Under the pieces are notes generated by a model that worked only from the letters and a program-made list of their open reading frames with translations, was not told the origin of the DNA and did not search any database. This document shows positions 1 to 10,145 of a DNA stretch of 33,112 nucleotides, piece by piece (position 1 is the first letter of the stretch; the number at the start of each line of letters is the position of its first letter). A program made the position numbers and the translations under genes. This DNA is from Aeromicrobium flavum (lineage in GTDB: Bacteria > Actinomycetota > Actinomycetes > Propionibacteriales > Nocardioidaceae), in contig NZ_BJZQ01000022.1 in the NCBI RefSeq assembly GCF_007992115.1, positions 1 through 33,112 of the forward strand. Reading direction: 5' to 3'.

Positions 1-8
1 TGGGCACT

Positions 9-43
9 TCTGCGCCACTCGTGCCCCCGCTCTGCGCCACTCG
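9..43. repeat. Intergenic direct repeat TCTGCGCCACTCG (two copies)
   Basis: The 13-mer TCTGCGCCACTCG occurs at 9-21 and again at 31-43, a 22-nt period. Its exact reverse complement occurs at 33060-33072, and a related element lies at 27884-27917. The copy probably continues upstream of the window. It belongs to a dispersed palindromic intergenic family described in the findings. No coding role is seen. Confidence 0.7.
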
Positions 44-69
44 CCGTCACCGCGCGCAGCCGGCTCGCC

Positions 70-75
70 TAGAGT
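70..75 (+). promoter_or_regulatory. -10 box TAGAGT, leaderless promoter of the thioesterase gene
   Basis: TAGAGT lies 7 nt upstream of the ATG at 83, the spacing at which transcription would start at the start codon itself. No Shine-Dalgarno sequence lies in the gap. The same arrangement recurs at many genes in this window. Confidence 0.5.
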
Positions 76-82
76 CCGGTCC

Positions 83-511
83 ATGAGCGATGTTCCCGGC
101 CTCGATGGCGTGCTCGGTGTCGAGCACGTCGAGCTGACTCCCGACCGGGTGGTGGTGCGCTTCACCATCACGGACCGTCACCTGCAGCCCTTCGGCATCC
201 CGCACGGCGGCATCTACTGCGCGGTGCACGAGTCGACCGCCAGCATGGCCGGCCAGATCTGGCTGGGCACGAAGGGCGTCGTCGTCGGCACGAACAACTC
301 CACCGACTTCCTGCGCCAGGCCCGCAACGGCGACACGATCACCGTCACGGCCACGCCGATCCACCGCGGCCGCACGCAGCAGCTGTGGCACCTCGACTCC
401 ACGAACCAGGACGGCAAGCTGATCGCGCAGGGGCAGGTGCGGCTGGCGAACCTCGACCAGGAGGTGCCGCCCGAGGCGATCGAGGCGATGAAGGGCAACC
501 TCCAGCGCTGA
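83..511 (+). CDS. PaaI-family hotdog thioesterase
   Basis: A 142-residue single hotdog domain of the PaaI/YbgC-like acyl-CoA thioesterase superfamily, cytoplasmic and normally a tetramer that hydrolyses acyl- or aryl-CoA thioesters. The segment PFGIPHGGIYCAVHESTAS carries the family HGG turn at residues 41-43 and an acidic residue, Glu50, at the position of the catalytic Asp/Glu in this family. Length is normal. The ATG at 83 follows a -10 box by 7 nt and has no ribosome binding site, so the mRNA is probably leaderless. It stands alone, with a 177-nt gap before serA. Substrate cannot be told from sequence; the nearby beta-oxidation genes make an acyl-CoA plausible. The fold assignment is firm and the specificity is unknown. 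Confidence 0.88.
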   Translation: MSDVPGLDGVLGVEHVELTPDRVVVRFTITDRHLQPFGIPHGGIYCAVHESTASMAGQIWLGTKGVVVGTNNSTDFLRQARNGDTITVTATPIHRGRTQQLWHLDSTNQDGKLIAQGQVRLANLDQEVPPEAIEAMKGNLQR

Positions 512-557
512 GGTCCGTCGCGATGCGGACGCGGATGAGGCCTGTGGCCCGAGCCGC

Positions 558-604
558 TACCATGGAGTGGTCCGCGCGCGACTGGCGTTGAGGTGGTTAC
601 CACC
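558..604 (+). promoter_or_regulatory. serA leader: weak -10 candidate and 13-nt palindrome
   Basis: The 177-nt gap before serA holds a possible -10 hexamer TACCAT (558-563) without a clear -35 box. Further on is a perfect palindrome GGTGGT-T-ACCACC (592-604), about 85 nt before the ATG. The palindrome is compact enough to be a dimeric repressor site. No known riboswitch is recognised in this leader. Confidence 0.3.
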
Positions 605-688
605 AGGGAGCCGCGGCAGCACGACTTCGGGACCGTTCGCCTGGGCCCCGCGTCAGCCCGTTCACCGCTGACCCGGAGGCCCCACACG

Positions 689-1948
689 ATGACGATGATG
701 ACCATGAACTTCGACGTCCACGCACCGCTCACGCAGATCGACGACCAGGACGTCAAGGTCCTGCTCCTCGAGAACATCCACGCCGACGGCGCCGACTTCC
801 TGCGCAACAAGGGCTACCAGGTCGAGACGCGCACCGCCGCGCTCACCGAGGACGAGCTCATCGAGGCGATCAAGGGCGTCCACCTGCTCGGCATCCGCTC
901 GACCACGTACATCACCGACAAGGTGCTCGAGAACGCTCCCGACCTGCTGGCCATCGGCGCGTTCTGCATCGGCACCAACCAGATCGACCTCGCCGCCACG
1001 AAGCGTCACGGCGTGGCCGTCTTCAACGCGCCGTACTCCAACACGCGCAGCGTCGTCGAGCTGGCCATCGCCGAGATCATCTCCCTGGCCCGTCGCCTGC
1101 ACGAGAAGTCGACGGCGATGCACAACGGCGTGTGGAACAAGTCGGCCGCCGGCAGCCACGAGGTGCGCGGCCGCACGCTCGGCATCGTCGGCTACGGCAA
1201 CATCGGCAGCCAGCTCTCGGTGATCGCCGAGGCGCTCGGCCTGTCGGTCGTCTTCTACGACATCGACGACAAGCTCGCCCTCGGCAACGCCAAGAAGTGC
1301 GCCACGATCGACGAGCTGCTCGCGATCGCCGACGTCGTCTCGCTGCACGTCGACGGCCGGCCCGGCAACGCCGGCCTGTTCGGCGACGAGCAGATGAAGG
1401 CGATGAAGCCGCGCTCGCTGTTCCTGAACCTGTCGCGCGGCATCGCGGTCGACACCGGCGCGCTGCGCCGGCACCTCGAGTCGGGCCACATCGCCGGCGC
1501 CGCGCTCGACGTGTTCCCGGTCGAGCCGAAGGCCCAGGGCGACCCGTTCGAGAGCGACCTGCGCGGCCTGCCGAACGTCATCCTCACCCCGCACGTCGGC
1601 GGGTCCACCGAGGAGGCCCAGCAGGACATCGGTCGCTTCGTCGCGTCGAAGCTGCGCGCGTACGCCAAGGCCGGCACGACCAACCTGTCGGTGACGTTCC
1701 CCGAGCTGAACCTGCCGAGCGACCCGGCGCGTCACCGCCTGGCGCACGTGCACCAGAACGCGCCGGGCGTGCTGGCCACGATCAACACGATCCTGGGCAA
1801 CCACGGCGTCAACATCGAGGGCCAGCAGCTCGCCACGCGCGGCGAGCTGGGCTACGTCGTCACCGACGTCTCGGCCGAGGTCGGCCCCGACGTGCTCAAG
1901 GAGCTCGCCTCGCTGCCCGAGACCGTGCGCCTGCGCCAGCTCAGCTGA
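689..1948 (+). CDS. serA: D-3-phosphoglycerate dehydrogenase, E. coli-type with ACT domain
   Basis: Oxidises 3-phosphoglycerate to 3-phosphohydroxypyruvate with NAD+, the first step of serine synthesis. The 419 residues align from end to end with E. coli SerA: substrate-binding segments (CIGTNQID, YSNTRSV), the GVWNK motif with Trp149 matching the E. coli Trp139 region, the Rossmann GYGNIG at 168-173, and catalytic Arg (NLSRG), Glu (PVEPKA) and His (TPHVGGST). A C-terminal ACT domain from about residue 343 (HVHQNAPGVLATINTI) is the usual serine feedback site. I chose the ATG at 689 because GGAGG at 675-679 sits 9 nt upstream; the upstream in-frame extension looks non-coding. The 3' end overlaps the convergent sirtuin gene by 8 nt. 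The long type I enzyme of about 530 residues is the better known actinobacterial form, so this type is notable. Confidence 0.95.
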   Translation: MTMMTMNFDVHAPLTQIDDQDVKVLLLENIHADGADFLRNKGYQVETRTAALTEDELIEAIKGVHLLGIRSTTYITDKVLENAPDLLAIGAFCIGTNQIDLAATKRHGVAVFNAPYSNTRSVVELAIAEIISLARRLHEKSTAMHNGVWNKSAAGSHEVRGRTLGIVGYGNIGSQLSVIAEALGLSVVFYDIDDKLALGNAKKCATIDELLAIADVVSLHVDGRPGNAGLFGDEQMKAMKPRSLFLNLSRGIAVDTGALRRHLESGHIAGAALDVFPVEPKAQGDPFESDLRGLPNVILTPHVGGSTEEAQQDIGRFVASKLRAYAKAGTTNLSVTFPELNLPSDPARHRLAHVHQNAPGVLATINTILGNHGVNIEGQQLATRGELGYVVTDVSAEVGPDVLKELASLPETVRLRQLS

Positions 1949-2720
1949 GCCGCCGCAGCGTCTCGGCCACGCCGTCGTCGATCCGGACGTCGGCGAGCGT
2001 GTCGCCACGCGTCGGCCCGCGGTTGATGATCACGACCTCGGTGCCGTCCTTGGCGGCGCGGCGCACGAATCGCAGGCCGCTCATCACCTGCAGCGACGAC
2101 CCCAGCACGACCAGCGCCGCGTCCTCGCGGCCGGCGCGTTCGACGAGGTCGAAGCAGTGGGCGACCTTGGGCTTGGGCACCGACTCGCCGAAGAAGACCA
2201 CGTCGGGCTTGAGCCGCCCGCCGCACTGGGCGCACTCGGCCACGACGAAGTCGGACGTGTCCTCGAGCTCGACGTCGCCGTCGGGCGCGATCACGACGTC
2301 CTGCTCGGTCCAGCCGGGGTTGAGTGCGTCGAGCCGGGCCTGCACCTCGTCGCGGGTCGTCATGTCGTGGCAGTCGAGGCAGACGACGCGGTCGAGCCGG
2401 CCGTGCAGGTCGACCACGTCGCGCGCCCCGGCCTTCTCGTGCAGTCCGTCGACGTTCTGGGTGATGAGTCCGACGAGCCGGTCCTGGTGCTCGGCGAGGA
2501 AACGGTGCGTGAAGTTGGGCTCGGCAACACCGAAACGGCTCCAGCCGATGTGGGCCCGTGCCCAGTACCGCTGCCGGTTCTGGGCCGAGGCGATGAAGTC
2601 CTGGTAGGTCATCGGCTGGCGCGGGACGGCGTCCGGGCCCCGGTAGTCGGGGATGCCGGAGTCGGTGCTGACGCCCGCACCGGTCAGGACGAGCCAGCGC
2701 CGGTCGGACCAGTCACTCAT
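1941..2720 (-). CDS. Sir2-family NAD-dependent protein deacylase
   Basis: A sirtuin of 259 residues that removes acyl groups from protein lysines using NAD+, giving nicotinamide and O-acyl-ADP-ribose. The NAD site is GAGVSTDSGIPDYR near residues 14-27. TQNVDGLHEKAG follows, then the catalytic His106 in DLHG. Four zinc ligands are present in two CxxC pairs, Cys114/Cys117 and Cys163/Cys166. C-terminal GSSLQV and INRGPT cofactor motifs are intact. It overlaps the upstream DUF1697 gene by 8 nt, so the two are probably translated together. In bacteria such enzymes commonly deacetylate acyl-CoA synthetases, which would suit this lipid-rich neighbourhood, but that is inference. No signal peptide or membrane segment is present. 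Confidence 0.94.
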   Translation of the reverse strand: MSDWSDRRWLVLTGAGVSTDSGIPDYRGPDAVPRQPMTYQDFIASAQNRQRYWARAHIGWSRFGVAEPNFTHRFLAEHQDRLVGLITQNVDGLHEKAGARDVVDLHGRLDRVVCLDCHDMTTRDEVQARLDALNPGWTEQDVVIAPDGDVELEDTSDFVVAECAQCGGRLKPDVVFFGESVPKPKVAHCFDLVERAGREDAALVVLGSSLQVMSGLRFVRRAAKDGTEVVIINRGPTRGDTLADVRIDDGVAETLRRLS

Positions 2721-3237
2721 GGGCGAGGGCGATCAACTTCTGCACGGTGTTGAGGTTACGTCCGGTGCCGTGGCAACCCAACGTCCTGAGGATCACGGCC
2801 GGCGTCAGCTTGGTGTTGGCGACGCCGTCGGCGTAGCGGATGTGCAGGTCGCGGCCGATCACCGCGAGTCGCTCGGTCAGGCCTCTCGTGAGGAGCGCCT
2901 CGACCTGCTCGGGCGTCGGGGGCCGGAGCAGGAAGTAGATGTGGTTGGCCTTGGTCTCGGGATCGATCTCGAACGGGTGCGCGGCGAGCGCGTCGCGCAG
3001 CTCCCCGGGCGAGCGGCTGATCGCCTCACGGAAGAAGCCGAACCGCTCCTGGATCGCCTGCTCGAGGGCCCGGTCGAACGCCTCCGGGTCGTCGACGTCG
3101 CACAGCAGGTTGCCGGACGCGATGAACGTCGACACGTTCGTCGCGCCGAGCCGCTCGGCCACCTCGCGCAGCTCCGCCATCGGCAGCTTCGCCCCGCCCA
3201 CGTTCACCGCCCGCAGCAGCACCACTCGCTTGCTCAT
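2713..3237 (-). CDS. DUF1697 family protein
   Basis: A 174-residue cytoplasmic protein of the DUF1697 family, whose biochemical role is unknown. The N-terminus shows the family pattern: VVLLRAVNVGG, then a LPMAELREVAERLG helix, then VSTFIASGNLLCD. The C-terminal part carries RTLGCHGTGRNLNTVQKLI, another recurring family motif. Length is typical. It starts the two-gene unit with the sirtuin, overlapping it by 8 nt. Upstream, CAGACT ends 6 nt before the ATG and may be a leaderless -10 box. Family membership is clear from motif order; I can offer no function beyond the coupling to a deacylase. Confidence 0.85.
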   Translation of the reverse strand: MSKRVVLLRAVNVGGAKLPMAELREVAERLGATNVSTFIASGNLLCDVDDPEAFDRALEQAIQERFGFFREAISRSPGELRDALAAHPFEIDPETKANHIYFLLRPPTPEQVEALLTRGLTERLAVIGRDLHIRYADGVANTKLTPAVILRTLGCHGTGRNLNTVQKLIALAHE

Positions 3238-3243
3238 GGGCCC

Positions 3244-3249
3244 AGTCTG
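3244..3249 (-). promoter_or_regulatory. Possible -10 box CAGACT of the DUF1697-sirtuin unit
   Basis: On the minus strand CAGACT is followed by 6 nt (gggccc) and the ATG at 3237. This fits the leaderless spacing seen elsewhere in the window, but the box lacks the usual leading T. The fadH gene ends just upstream at 3286, so readthrough from that operon is also possible. Confidence 0.3.
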
Positions 3250-3285
3250 CTCGCCCGGGCGGACACTTCGCCCGGACGGACACCC

Positions 3286-5981
<2,696 letters not shown>

Positions 5982-6495
5982 GGATCTCGTCGCACCACTC
6001 GATGCCGCGCTCCTCGGTGTGGATGCCGCCGCGCAGGGCCAGCCACGCGCCGAGGCCGGCGCCGTCGAGGGCCGAGGGATCGGGGTAGAACCGCTTCTCG
6101 CTGGCCTCGTACTCGGCCAGCCGGGCGACGTGGTCGGCGCGCCGGGCTCGCGTGTCGGTGAGGATCGCCTCGCGGTCGCGGAAGCCGCGCAGCTTGACGG
6201 CGAAGTCGCTGCGCAGGGCCTCGCGGCCCGACGGCACCGTCGCCCACCGGTCGAGCTCGGCCTCGCCGGCCGCCGTGATCGCGTAGTTCTTCTTGTCGGG
6301 ACGCCCGTGCTGCTCGTGCACGGTGCTCTCGACCCAGCCGGCCTCCTGCATGCGGCCGAGCACCTTGTAGATCTGCTGGTGGCTGGCCGGCCAGAAGTAG
6401 CCGATCGACGCGTCGAAGCGCCGCGCCAGGTCGTAGCCACTGGCGGCGCGTTCGGTCAGCGACACGAGGATCGCGTGGTCGAGGGCCATGAAGGG

Positions 6496-6524
6496 AGCCT
6501 AGAGCCCGGCACGTCCATATGCAA
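6496..6524 (-). promoter_or_regulatory. padR promoter (TTGCAT-N17-TAGGCT), leaderless
   Basis: On the minus strand, -35 TTGCAT (6519-6524), a 17-nt spacer and -10 TAGGCT (6496-6501) are followed by 6 nt and the ATG at 6489. This is the best -35/-10 pair in the window. There is no ribosome binding site, so the transcript should start at the AUG. Confidence 0.65.
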
Positions 6525-6535
6525 CGAAGTTCATA
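6518..6535. promoter_or_regulatory. Candidate PadR operator
   Basis: The imperfect palindrome TATGCAAC-GAA-GTTCATA has ATG/CAT outer and AAC/GTT inner half-sites, with one extra base on the left arm. It overlaps the padR -35 box exactly and is about 50 nt from the start of the divergent importer operon. PadR sites are often of the ATG-N-CAT kind, so both genes could be controlled here. This is inferred from position and symmetry. Confidence 0.45.
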
Positions 6536-6570
6536 AGGGTCCACTGGTCGAGACGCCGTCTCACGCCCAT

Positions 6571-6576
6571 TACGAT
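6571..6576 (+). promoter_or_regulatory. -10 box TACGAT of the ABC importer operon
   Basis: TACGAT is followed by 7 nt and the ATG at 6584. The hexamer 17 nt upstream (6548-6553) is TCGAGA, a weak match to -35. Without a Shine-Dalgarno sequence in the gap, a leaderless start is likely. Confidence 0.5.
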
Positions 6577-6583
6577 CAGCATC

Positions 6584-7459
6584 ATGAAGCGTTCCCTGCT
6601 CGCCGTCCCCCTGGCGCTCCTGTTCTCCGTCGCGGCCGCCTGCGCGCCCGCCGACGACTCCGACGACGCCAAGACGTCCGACTCGTCCCCCTCCGCCTCC
6701 GCGTCGAGCGAGTGCGCGGTCGAGAGCCTGCCCCTGACCACCGCCGGCAAGCTGACGATCGGCACCGACGACCCGGCCTTCGAGCCGTGGTTCGCCGACA
6801 ACGACCCGAGCAACGGCCAGGGCTTCGAGTCGGCCGTCGCGTACGCCGTGGCCGAGGAGATGGGCTTCGCGAAGGACCAGGTCGTCTGGACGAAGGTGCC
6901 GTTCAACACCGCCTACCAGCCGGGCAAGAAGAGCTTCGACTTCGACATCAACCAGGTCTCGATCACGAAGGAGCGCGAGAAGGCCGTCGACTTCAGCACG
7001 CCGTACTACTCGGCCGCTCAGGCGATCATCGTGCGCTCGGACTCGAAGTTCGCCGACGCGAAGAGCCTCGCCGACTTCACGACCGCCAGCCTCGGCGCGC
7101 AGATCGGCACCACGTCGCTCAAGGCGATCGAGTCGCTCGAGACGCAGGACGCTCCGCTCGTCTACGACGACACCACCAAGGCGGCGCTCGCGCTGGCCAA
7201 CGGCCAGGTCGACGGCATCGTGGCCGACCTGCCCAGCGCCTTCTACCTCGTCGCCGCCGAGCTTGAGGACGCGACGATCGCCGGCCAGTTCGACTTCTCC
7301 GGCGGTGAGCCCGAGCGCTTCGGCCTCCTGCTGGAGAAGGACAGCAAGCTGACCTCGTGCGTCGACAAGGCCGTCTCCACTCTCGACGAGGACGGCACGC
7401 TGGCCGACCTCGAGCAGAAGTGGCTGTCGGCCTCGCAGGACGTCCCCGTCCTGAAGTGA
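6584..7459 (+). CDS. Amino acid ABC transporter substrate-binding lipoprotein
   Basis: A 291-residue solute-binding protein of family 3 (polar amino acids, glutamine or arginine type), anchored outside the membrane. The N-terminus is a lipoprotein signal, KRSLLAVPLALLFSVAAAC, with Cys20 as the lipidated residue. A disordered Asp/Ser-rich linker follows to about residue 45. The mature fold shows GKLTIGTDDPAFEPWF, FDFDINQVSITKEREKAVDFSTPYY and later lobe motifs (LGAQIGTTSLKAIE, ALANGQVDGIVADLPSAFY). It heads a three-gene importer operon: the permease starts 4 nt after its stop. The exact amino acid cannot be told. SYXXA-type aromatic contacts are altered, so the ligand may be unusual, but that is weak evidence. 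Confidence 0.93.
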   Translation: MKRSLLAVPLALLFSVAAACAPADDSDDAKTSDSSPSASASSECAVESLPLTTAGKLTIGTDDPAFEPWFADNDPSNGQGFESAVAYAVAEEMGFAKDQVVWTKVPFNTAYQPGKKSFDFDINQVSITKEREKAVDFSTPYYSAAQAIIVRSDSKFADAKSLADFTTASLGAQIGTTSLKAIESLETQDAPLVYDDTTKAALALANGQVDGIVADLPSAFYLVAAELEDATIAGQFDFSGGEPERFGLLLEKDSKLTSCVDKAVSTLDEDGTLADLEQKWLSASQDVPVLK

Positions 7460-7463
7460 CCCG

Positions 7464-8327
7464 GTGACCGACTCCGTGGCCCTCCCGGGCCCGACCCCGC
7501 CGTCCGCGCGGCAGCAGCAGCGCAACGCCTTCCGGCGTCGCCGCACGCTGCGCCGCGCGGTGGTGGGGACGATCTCGAGCCTCGTCGTCCTGGGCCTGCT
7601 GGTCTGGGTCGTCACCTCGGCGCCGGGATGGCCTCGGGTGCGCGAGACGTTCTTCAGCGCTAATCACGCTCGCGAGTCCTTCCCCGCGATCCGCGACGCG
7701 TTCTGGCTGAACGTGCGGCTCTTCCTCATGGTCGAGCTGCTCGTCCTGCCGCTCGCGCTGCTGATCGCGGTGGTGCGCGTCGTGCCGGCCCCGGCGATGG
7801 CGCCGTTCAAGTTCCTCGCGGCGGCGTACACGGACGTCTTCCGCGGCATCCCCACGATCCTGATCGTGATGCTGGTGGGCTTCGGCTTCCCGGCGCTGGG
7901 CTTGTCGGGCCTGCCGACGAGCCTGTTCTGGCTCGGCACGATCGCGCTGACGCTCAGCTACGGCGCGTACGTGGCCGAGGTGATCCGCGCCGGCATCCTC
8001 TCGGTCCACCCCACCCAGTGGGCGGCGGGCCGGGCGCTCGGACTCGGCTACGGCCAGACCCTGACCCGCGTGATCCTGCCGCAGGCGATCCGCAACGTCA
8101 CCCCGCCGCTGATGAACGACTTCGTCTCGCTGCAGAAGGACACCGCGCTGGTGTCGACGATCGGTCTGGTCGAGGCGCTGCGCGCGGCCTCGGTCTACCA
8201 GGCCAGCACGTTCAACGTGACGTCGCTGTGCGTGGCCGCCGTGTTCTTCATCGTGGTGACGATCCCGCTGGCGCGGTTCACCGATTGGCTCACGATCCGG
8301 TCGATGCGCCGGCAGGGAGGTCGCTGA
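7464..8327 (+). CDS. Amino acid ABC transporter permease
   Basis: The 287-residue inner-membrane subunit of a polar amino acid importer (HisM/GlnP type). After a basic cytoplasmic N-terminus (QQQRNAFRRRRTLRR) come a first helix near residues 33-52 and further helices. The characteristic AAYTDVFRGIPTILIV segment follows. The EAA loop that contacts the ATPase is AAGRALGLGYGQTLTRVILPQAIRNVTPPLMNDFVSL-like and lies around residues 190-225. The last helix is LCVAAVFFIVVTIPLARF. Start is the GTG at 7464, four nt behind the lipoprotein gene, and the stop overlaps the ATPase ATG by one base. With one permease gene in the operon, a homodimeric channel is expected. Confidence 0.92.
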   Translation: MTDSVALPGPTPPSARQQQRNAFRRRRTLRRAVVGTISSLVVLGLLVWVVTSAPGWPRVRETFFSANHARESFPAIRDAFWLNVRLFLMVELLVLPLALLIAVVRVVPAPAMAPFKFLAAAYTDVFRGIPTILIVMLVGFGFPALGLSGLPTSLFWLGTIALTLSYGAYVAEVIRAGILSVHPTQWAAGRALGLGYGQTLTRVILPQAIRNVTPPLMNDFVSLQKDTALVSTIGLVEALRAASVYQASTFNVTSLCVAAVFFIVVTIPLARFTDWLTIRSMRRQGGR

Positions 8328-9052
8328 TGCTGCGCATCGACGGAGTCCGCAAGTCGTTCGGCGACCACGTCGTCCTCGACGGGATCGACCTGCACGTGAA
8401 GCCCGGCGAGGTCGTCTGTCTCATCGGCGCGTCCGGGTCGGGCAAGTCGACGCTGCTGCGGTGCATCGACCTGCTCGAGCTGACTGACGACGGCGACATC
8501 CACCTCGGCGACCTCGAGCTGACCGATCCGGCGCTCGACGAGAACCGTGCCCGGGCCCGGATCGCGTTCGTCTTCCAGGCGTTCAACCTGTTCCCGCACC
8601 TGACCGTGCTGCAGAACCTGGTCCTCGGTCCGCGCCGGGTGAAGGGCATCGGGCGCGCCGAGGCCGAGCGACGGGCGCGCGAGCTGCTCACGCGCGTCGG
8701 CCTGGCGGACAAGGTGTCGGCCTATCCCGACTCGCTCTCCGGAGGCCAGCAGCAGCGCGTGGCCCTGGTGCGCGCCGTGGCGATGGACCCCGAGCTGCTG
8801 CTGCTCGACGAGGTCACCTCCGCCCTCGACCCGTTGCTCGTGGCCGAGGTGCTCGAGGTCGTCCGCGACCTCAAGGGCAGCGGGATGACGATCGTCATGG
8901 CCACCCATGAGATGCGGTTCGCGCGCGAGTCGGCCGACCGCATCGTGTTCCTGGCCGACGGACGCATCGTCGAGTCGGGACCGCCGGAGCAGATCTTCAC
9001 GGCACCGCGCGACCCGCGGACGCGAGCGTTCCTCGAGCGCCACCTGGGCTAG
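8327..9052 (+). CDS. Amino acid ABC transporter ATP-binding protein
   Basis: The 241-residue ATPase powering the importer. All nucleotide-binding motifs are intact: Walker A GASGSGKST at 34-42, Q-loop FVFQAFNLFPH, signature LSGGQQQR, Walker B LLLLDEVTSALD with the catalytic Glu, and the H-loop in MATHEM. Length and the FNLFPHLTVLQN segment are those of the GlnQ/HisP family. The ATG is embedded in the permease stop codon (TGATG), so translation is coupled. A strong bidirectional hairpin follows at 9059-9111. The neighbouring lipoprotein and permease make this a complete one-operon transporter. Confidence 0.95.
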   Translation: MLRIDGVRKSFGDHVVLDGIDLHVKPGEVVCLIGASGSGKSTLLRCIDLLELTDDGDIHLGDLELTDPALDENRARARIAFVFQAFNLFPHLTVLQNLVLGPRRVKGIGRAEAERRARELLTRVGLADKVSAYPDSLSGGQQQRVALVRAVAMDPELLLLDEVTSALDPLLVAEVLEVVRDLKGSGMTIVMATHEMRFARESADRIVFLADGRIVESGPPEQIFTAPRDPRTRAFLERHLG

Positions 9053-9058
9053 GCAGGA

Positions 9059-9111
9059 GGCGGTGAGCCTGGTCCCACCGGCCGTGCAGGCGTGGGACCA
9101 GACGCACCGCC
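9059..9111. terminator. Bidirectional terminator between convergent genes
   Basis: A large hairpin between two convergent genes. The inner perfect arms CTGGTCCCAC (9069-9078) and GTGGGACCAG (9092-9101) are flanked by outer perfect arms GGCGGTG (9059-9065) and CACCGCC (9105-9111). There is no T-run, which is common for high-GC actinobacteria. It would stop both the ABC operon and the opposing hydrolase gene. Confidence 0.72.
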
Positions 9112-9139
9112 AACGCGGAATCGGGCCGGTGCGACGAGA

Positions 9140-9973
9140 TCAGGCGACGGAGCTCTGGACGTCCTTCGCCGCGGCCCGGGCGATGGTCGACTCGATCGCG
9201 GCGATGACCTGCTCGGGGGAGTCGCCCATCGGGACGTGGCCGCAGTCGGTGAGCGTCACGAACTCGACGCCCTTCATGCGCTTGGCGGCCAGCTTGGCCT
9301 GGGACCGGTGCAGGATCTTGTCCTTGTCGCCCCAGGCGATGGTGATCGGCACCCTGGCCGAGCCGCGGAATGACTCCGGCGAGGTGAAGCCGAGCGGGAA
9401 GCAGCGGAAGAAGTAGCGCCAGAAGCCCCGGCCCTTCTTCATCGCGAGGGCGTCGCCGTAGACCCGTTCGGGCGAGTAGCGGCCGGGATGGTGGTAGAGC
9501 GCGAAGCCGATGAGGAACCGCCCGAGGGTGAGCTTGGAGCTCAGCTTCAGCACGGCGTTCGGCAGGTACGAGCCCAGCTTGAGTGGCAGGAGCGTGGCGG
9601 TGGCCTGCAGCAGGCTCCAGGGCCGGAAGTAGCCGGCGGGGGACAGGCAGGTGGCCGAGCGGACGTCGCCGTGCTGCGCCAGCGCGATGGAGAGCAGGCC
9701 GCCGAGGGAGTTGCCGACCACATGCGGCTTCTCGACGCCCCATGCCTCGAAGTTCTCGACGATGGCGGCGGCGACGTTCTCGGCGCTGTAGCCGGTGCCG
9801 GCGGGCAGGGCCGGCGAGTCGCCGAGACCGGGCAGGTCGGCGGCGATGACGTCGTACGACTTCGCCAGCTCGTCGAAGATCGGCTCGTAGGCCGCGTGCC
9901 GGTGTCCGATGCCGTGCAGCAGGACGAGGGGCTCGCCCTGCCCGCGTCGTGTGTACGCCATGTCGCTCAGCAT
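9140..9973 (-). CDS. Alpha/beta-fold hydrolase
   Basis: A 277-residue single-domain hydrolase, cytoplasmic. LVLLHGIGHRHAAYEPIF gives the oxyanion-hole strand and turn, VVGNSLGGLLS carries the nucleophile Ser89, IAWGDKDKIL the likely acid Asp, and LTDCGHVPMGDSPE the catalytic His. The helical cap lies between about residues 120 and 210. This is the lipase/esterase or haloalkane-like group; substrate unknown. Start is the ATG at 9973, with GGGAG 4 nt upstream; a second ATG 12 nt later is possible. It is divergent from the racemase-dehydrogenase pair, and the gap between them holds two copies of the TGACA-N7-TGTCA operator. It therefore looks co-regulated with acyl-CoA catabolism and may release or cleave an acyl substrate. 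Confidence 0.88.
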   Translation of the reverse strand: MLSDMAYTRRGQGEPLVLLHGIGHRHAAYEPIFDELAKSYDVIAADLPGLGDSPALPAGTGYSAENVAAAIVENFEAWGVEKPHVVGNSLGGLLSIALAQHGDVRSATCLSPAGYFRPWSLLQATATLLPLKLGSYLPNAVLKLSSKLTLGRFLIGFALYHHPGRYSPERVYGDALAMKKGRGFWRYFFRCFPLGFTSPESFRGSARVPITIAWGDKDKILHRSQAKLAAKRMKGVEFVTLTDCGHVPMGDSPEQVIAAIESTIARAAAKDVQSSVA

Positions 9974-10013
9974 GGATCTCCCGATCGGGTCAGCACACCG
10001 GCGGTCGCCGATG

Positions 10014-10030
10014 TGACACTTGCGATGTCA
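10014..10030. promoter_or_regulatory. Operator copy 1, TGACA-N7-TGTCA, upstream of the hydrolase gene
   Basis: TGACACTTGCGATGTCA is a perfect 5-bp inverted repeat around 7 nt, the same architecture as the sites at 10118-10134 and 16585-16601. It lies 41 nt upstream of the minus-strand hydrolase start. It shares the outer half-sites but not the central bases of the other two copies. It is probably bound by the same regulator. Confidence 0.55.
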
Positions 10031-10108
10031 GATGCAGCATGCCACAGAACGCGGATGGTGTGAACGGAATCACATCCGGGTCCTTCGCGGCGGAAACGGG
10101 TGAGGCGC

Positions 10109-10138
10109 TTGCGACTGTGACAGCGATGGTGTCAGAAT
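10109..10138 (+). promoter_or_regulatory. Racemase promoter with operator copy 2 in an 18-nt spacer
   Basis: -35 TTGCGA (10109-10114) and -10 CAGAAT (10133-10138) are separated by 18 nt. The operator TGACAGCGATGGTGTCA (10118-10134) fills that spacer. The GTG start at 10146 is 7 nt past the -10 box. A dyad lying in a longer-than-usual spacer is the classic geometry for MerR-family control. Confidence 0.6.
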
Positions 10139-10145
10139 CACGAGC

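Noticed and set aside
662..2008. A 448-codon antisense frame opposite serA
   Set aside because: It is a shadow of a clear enzyme gene, with low-complexity composition and no motifs.
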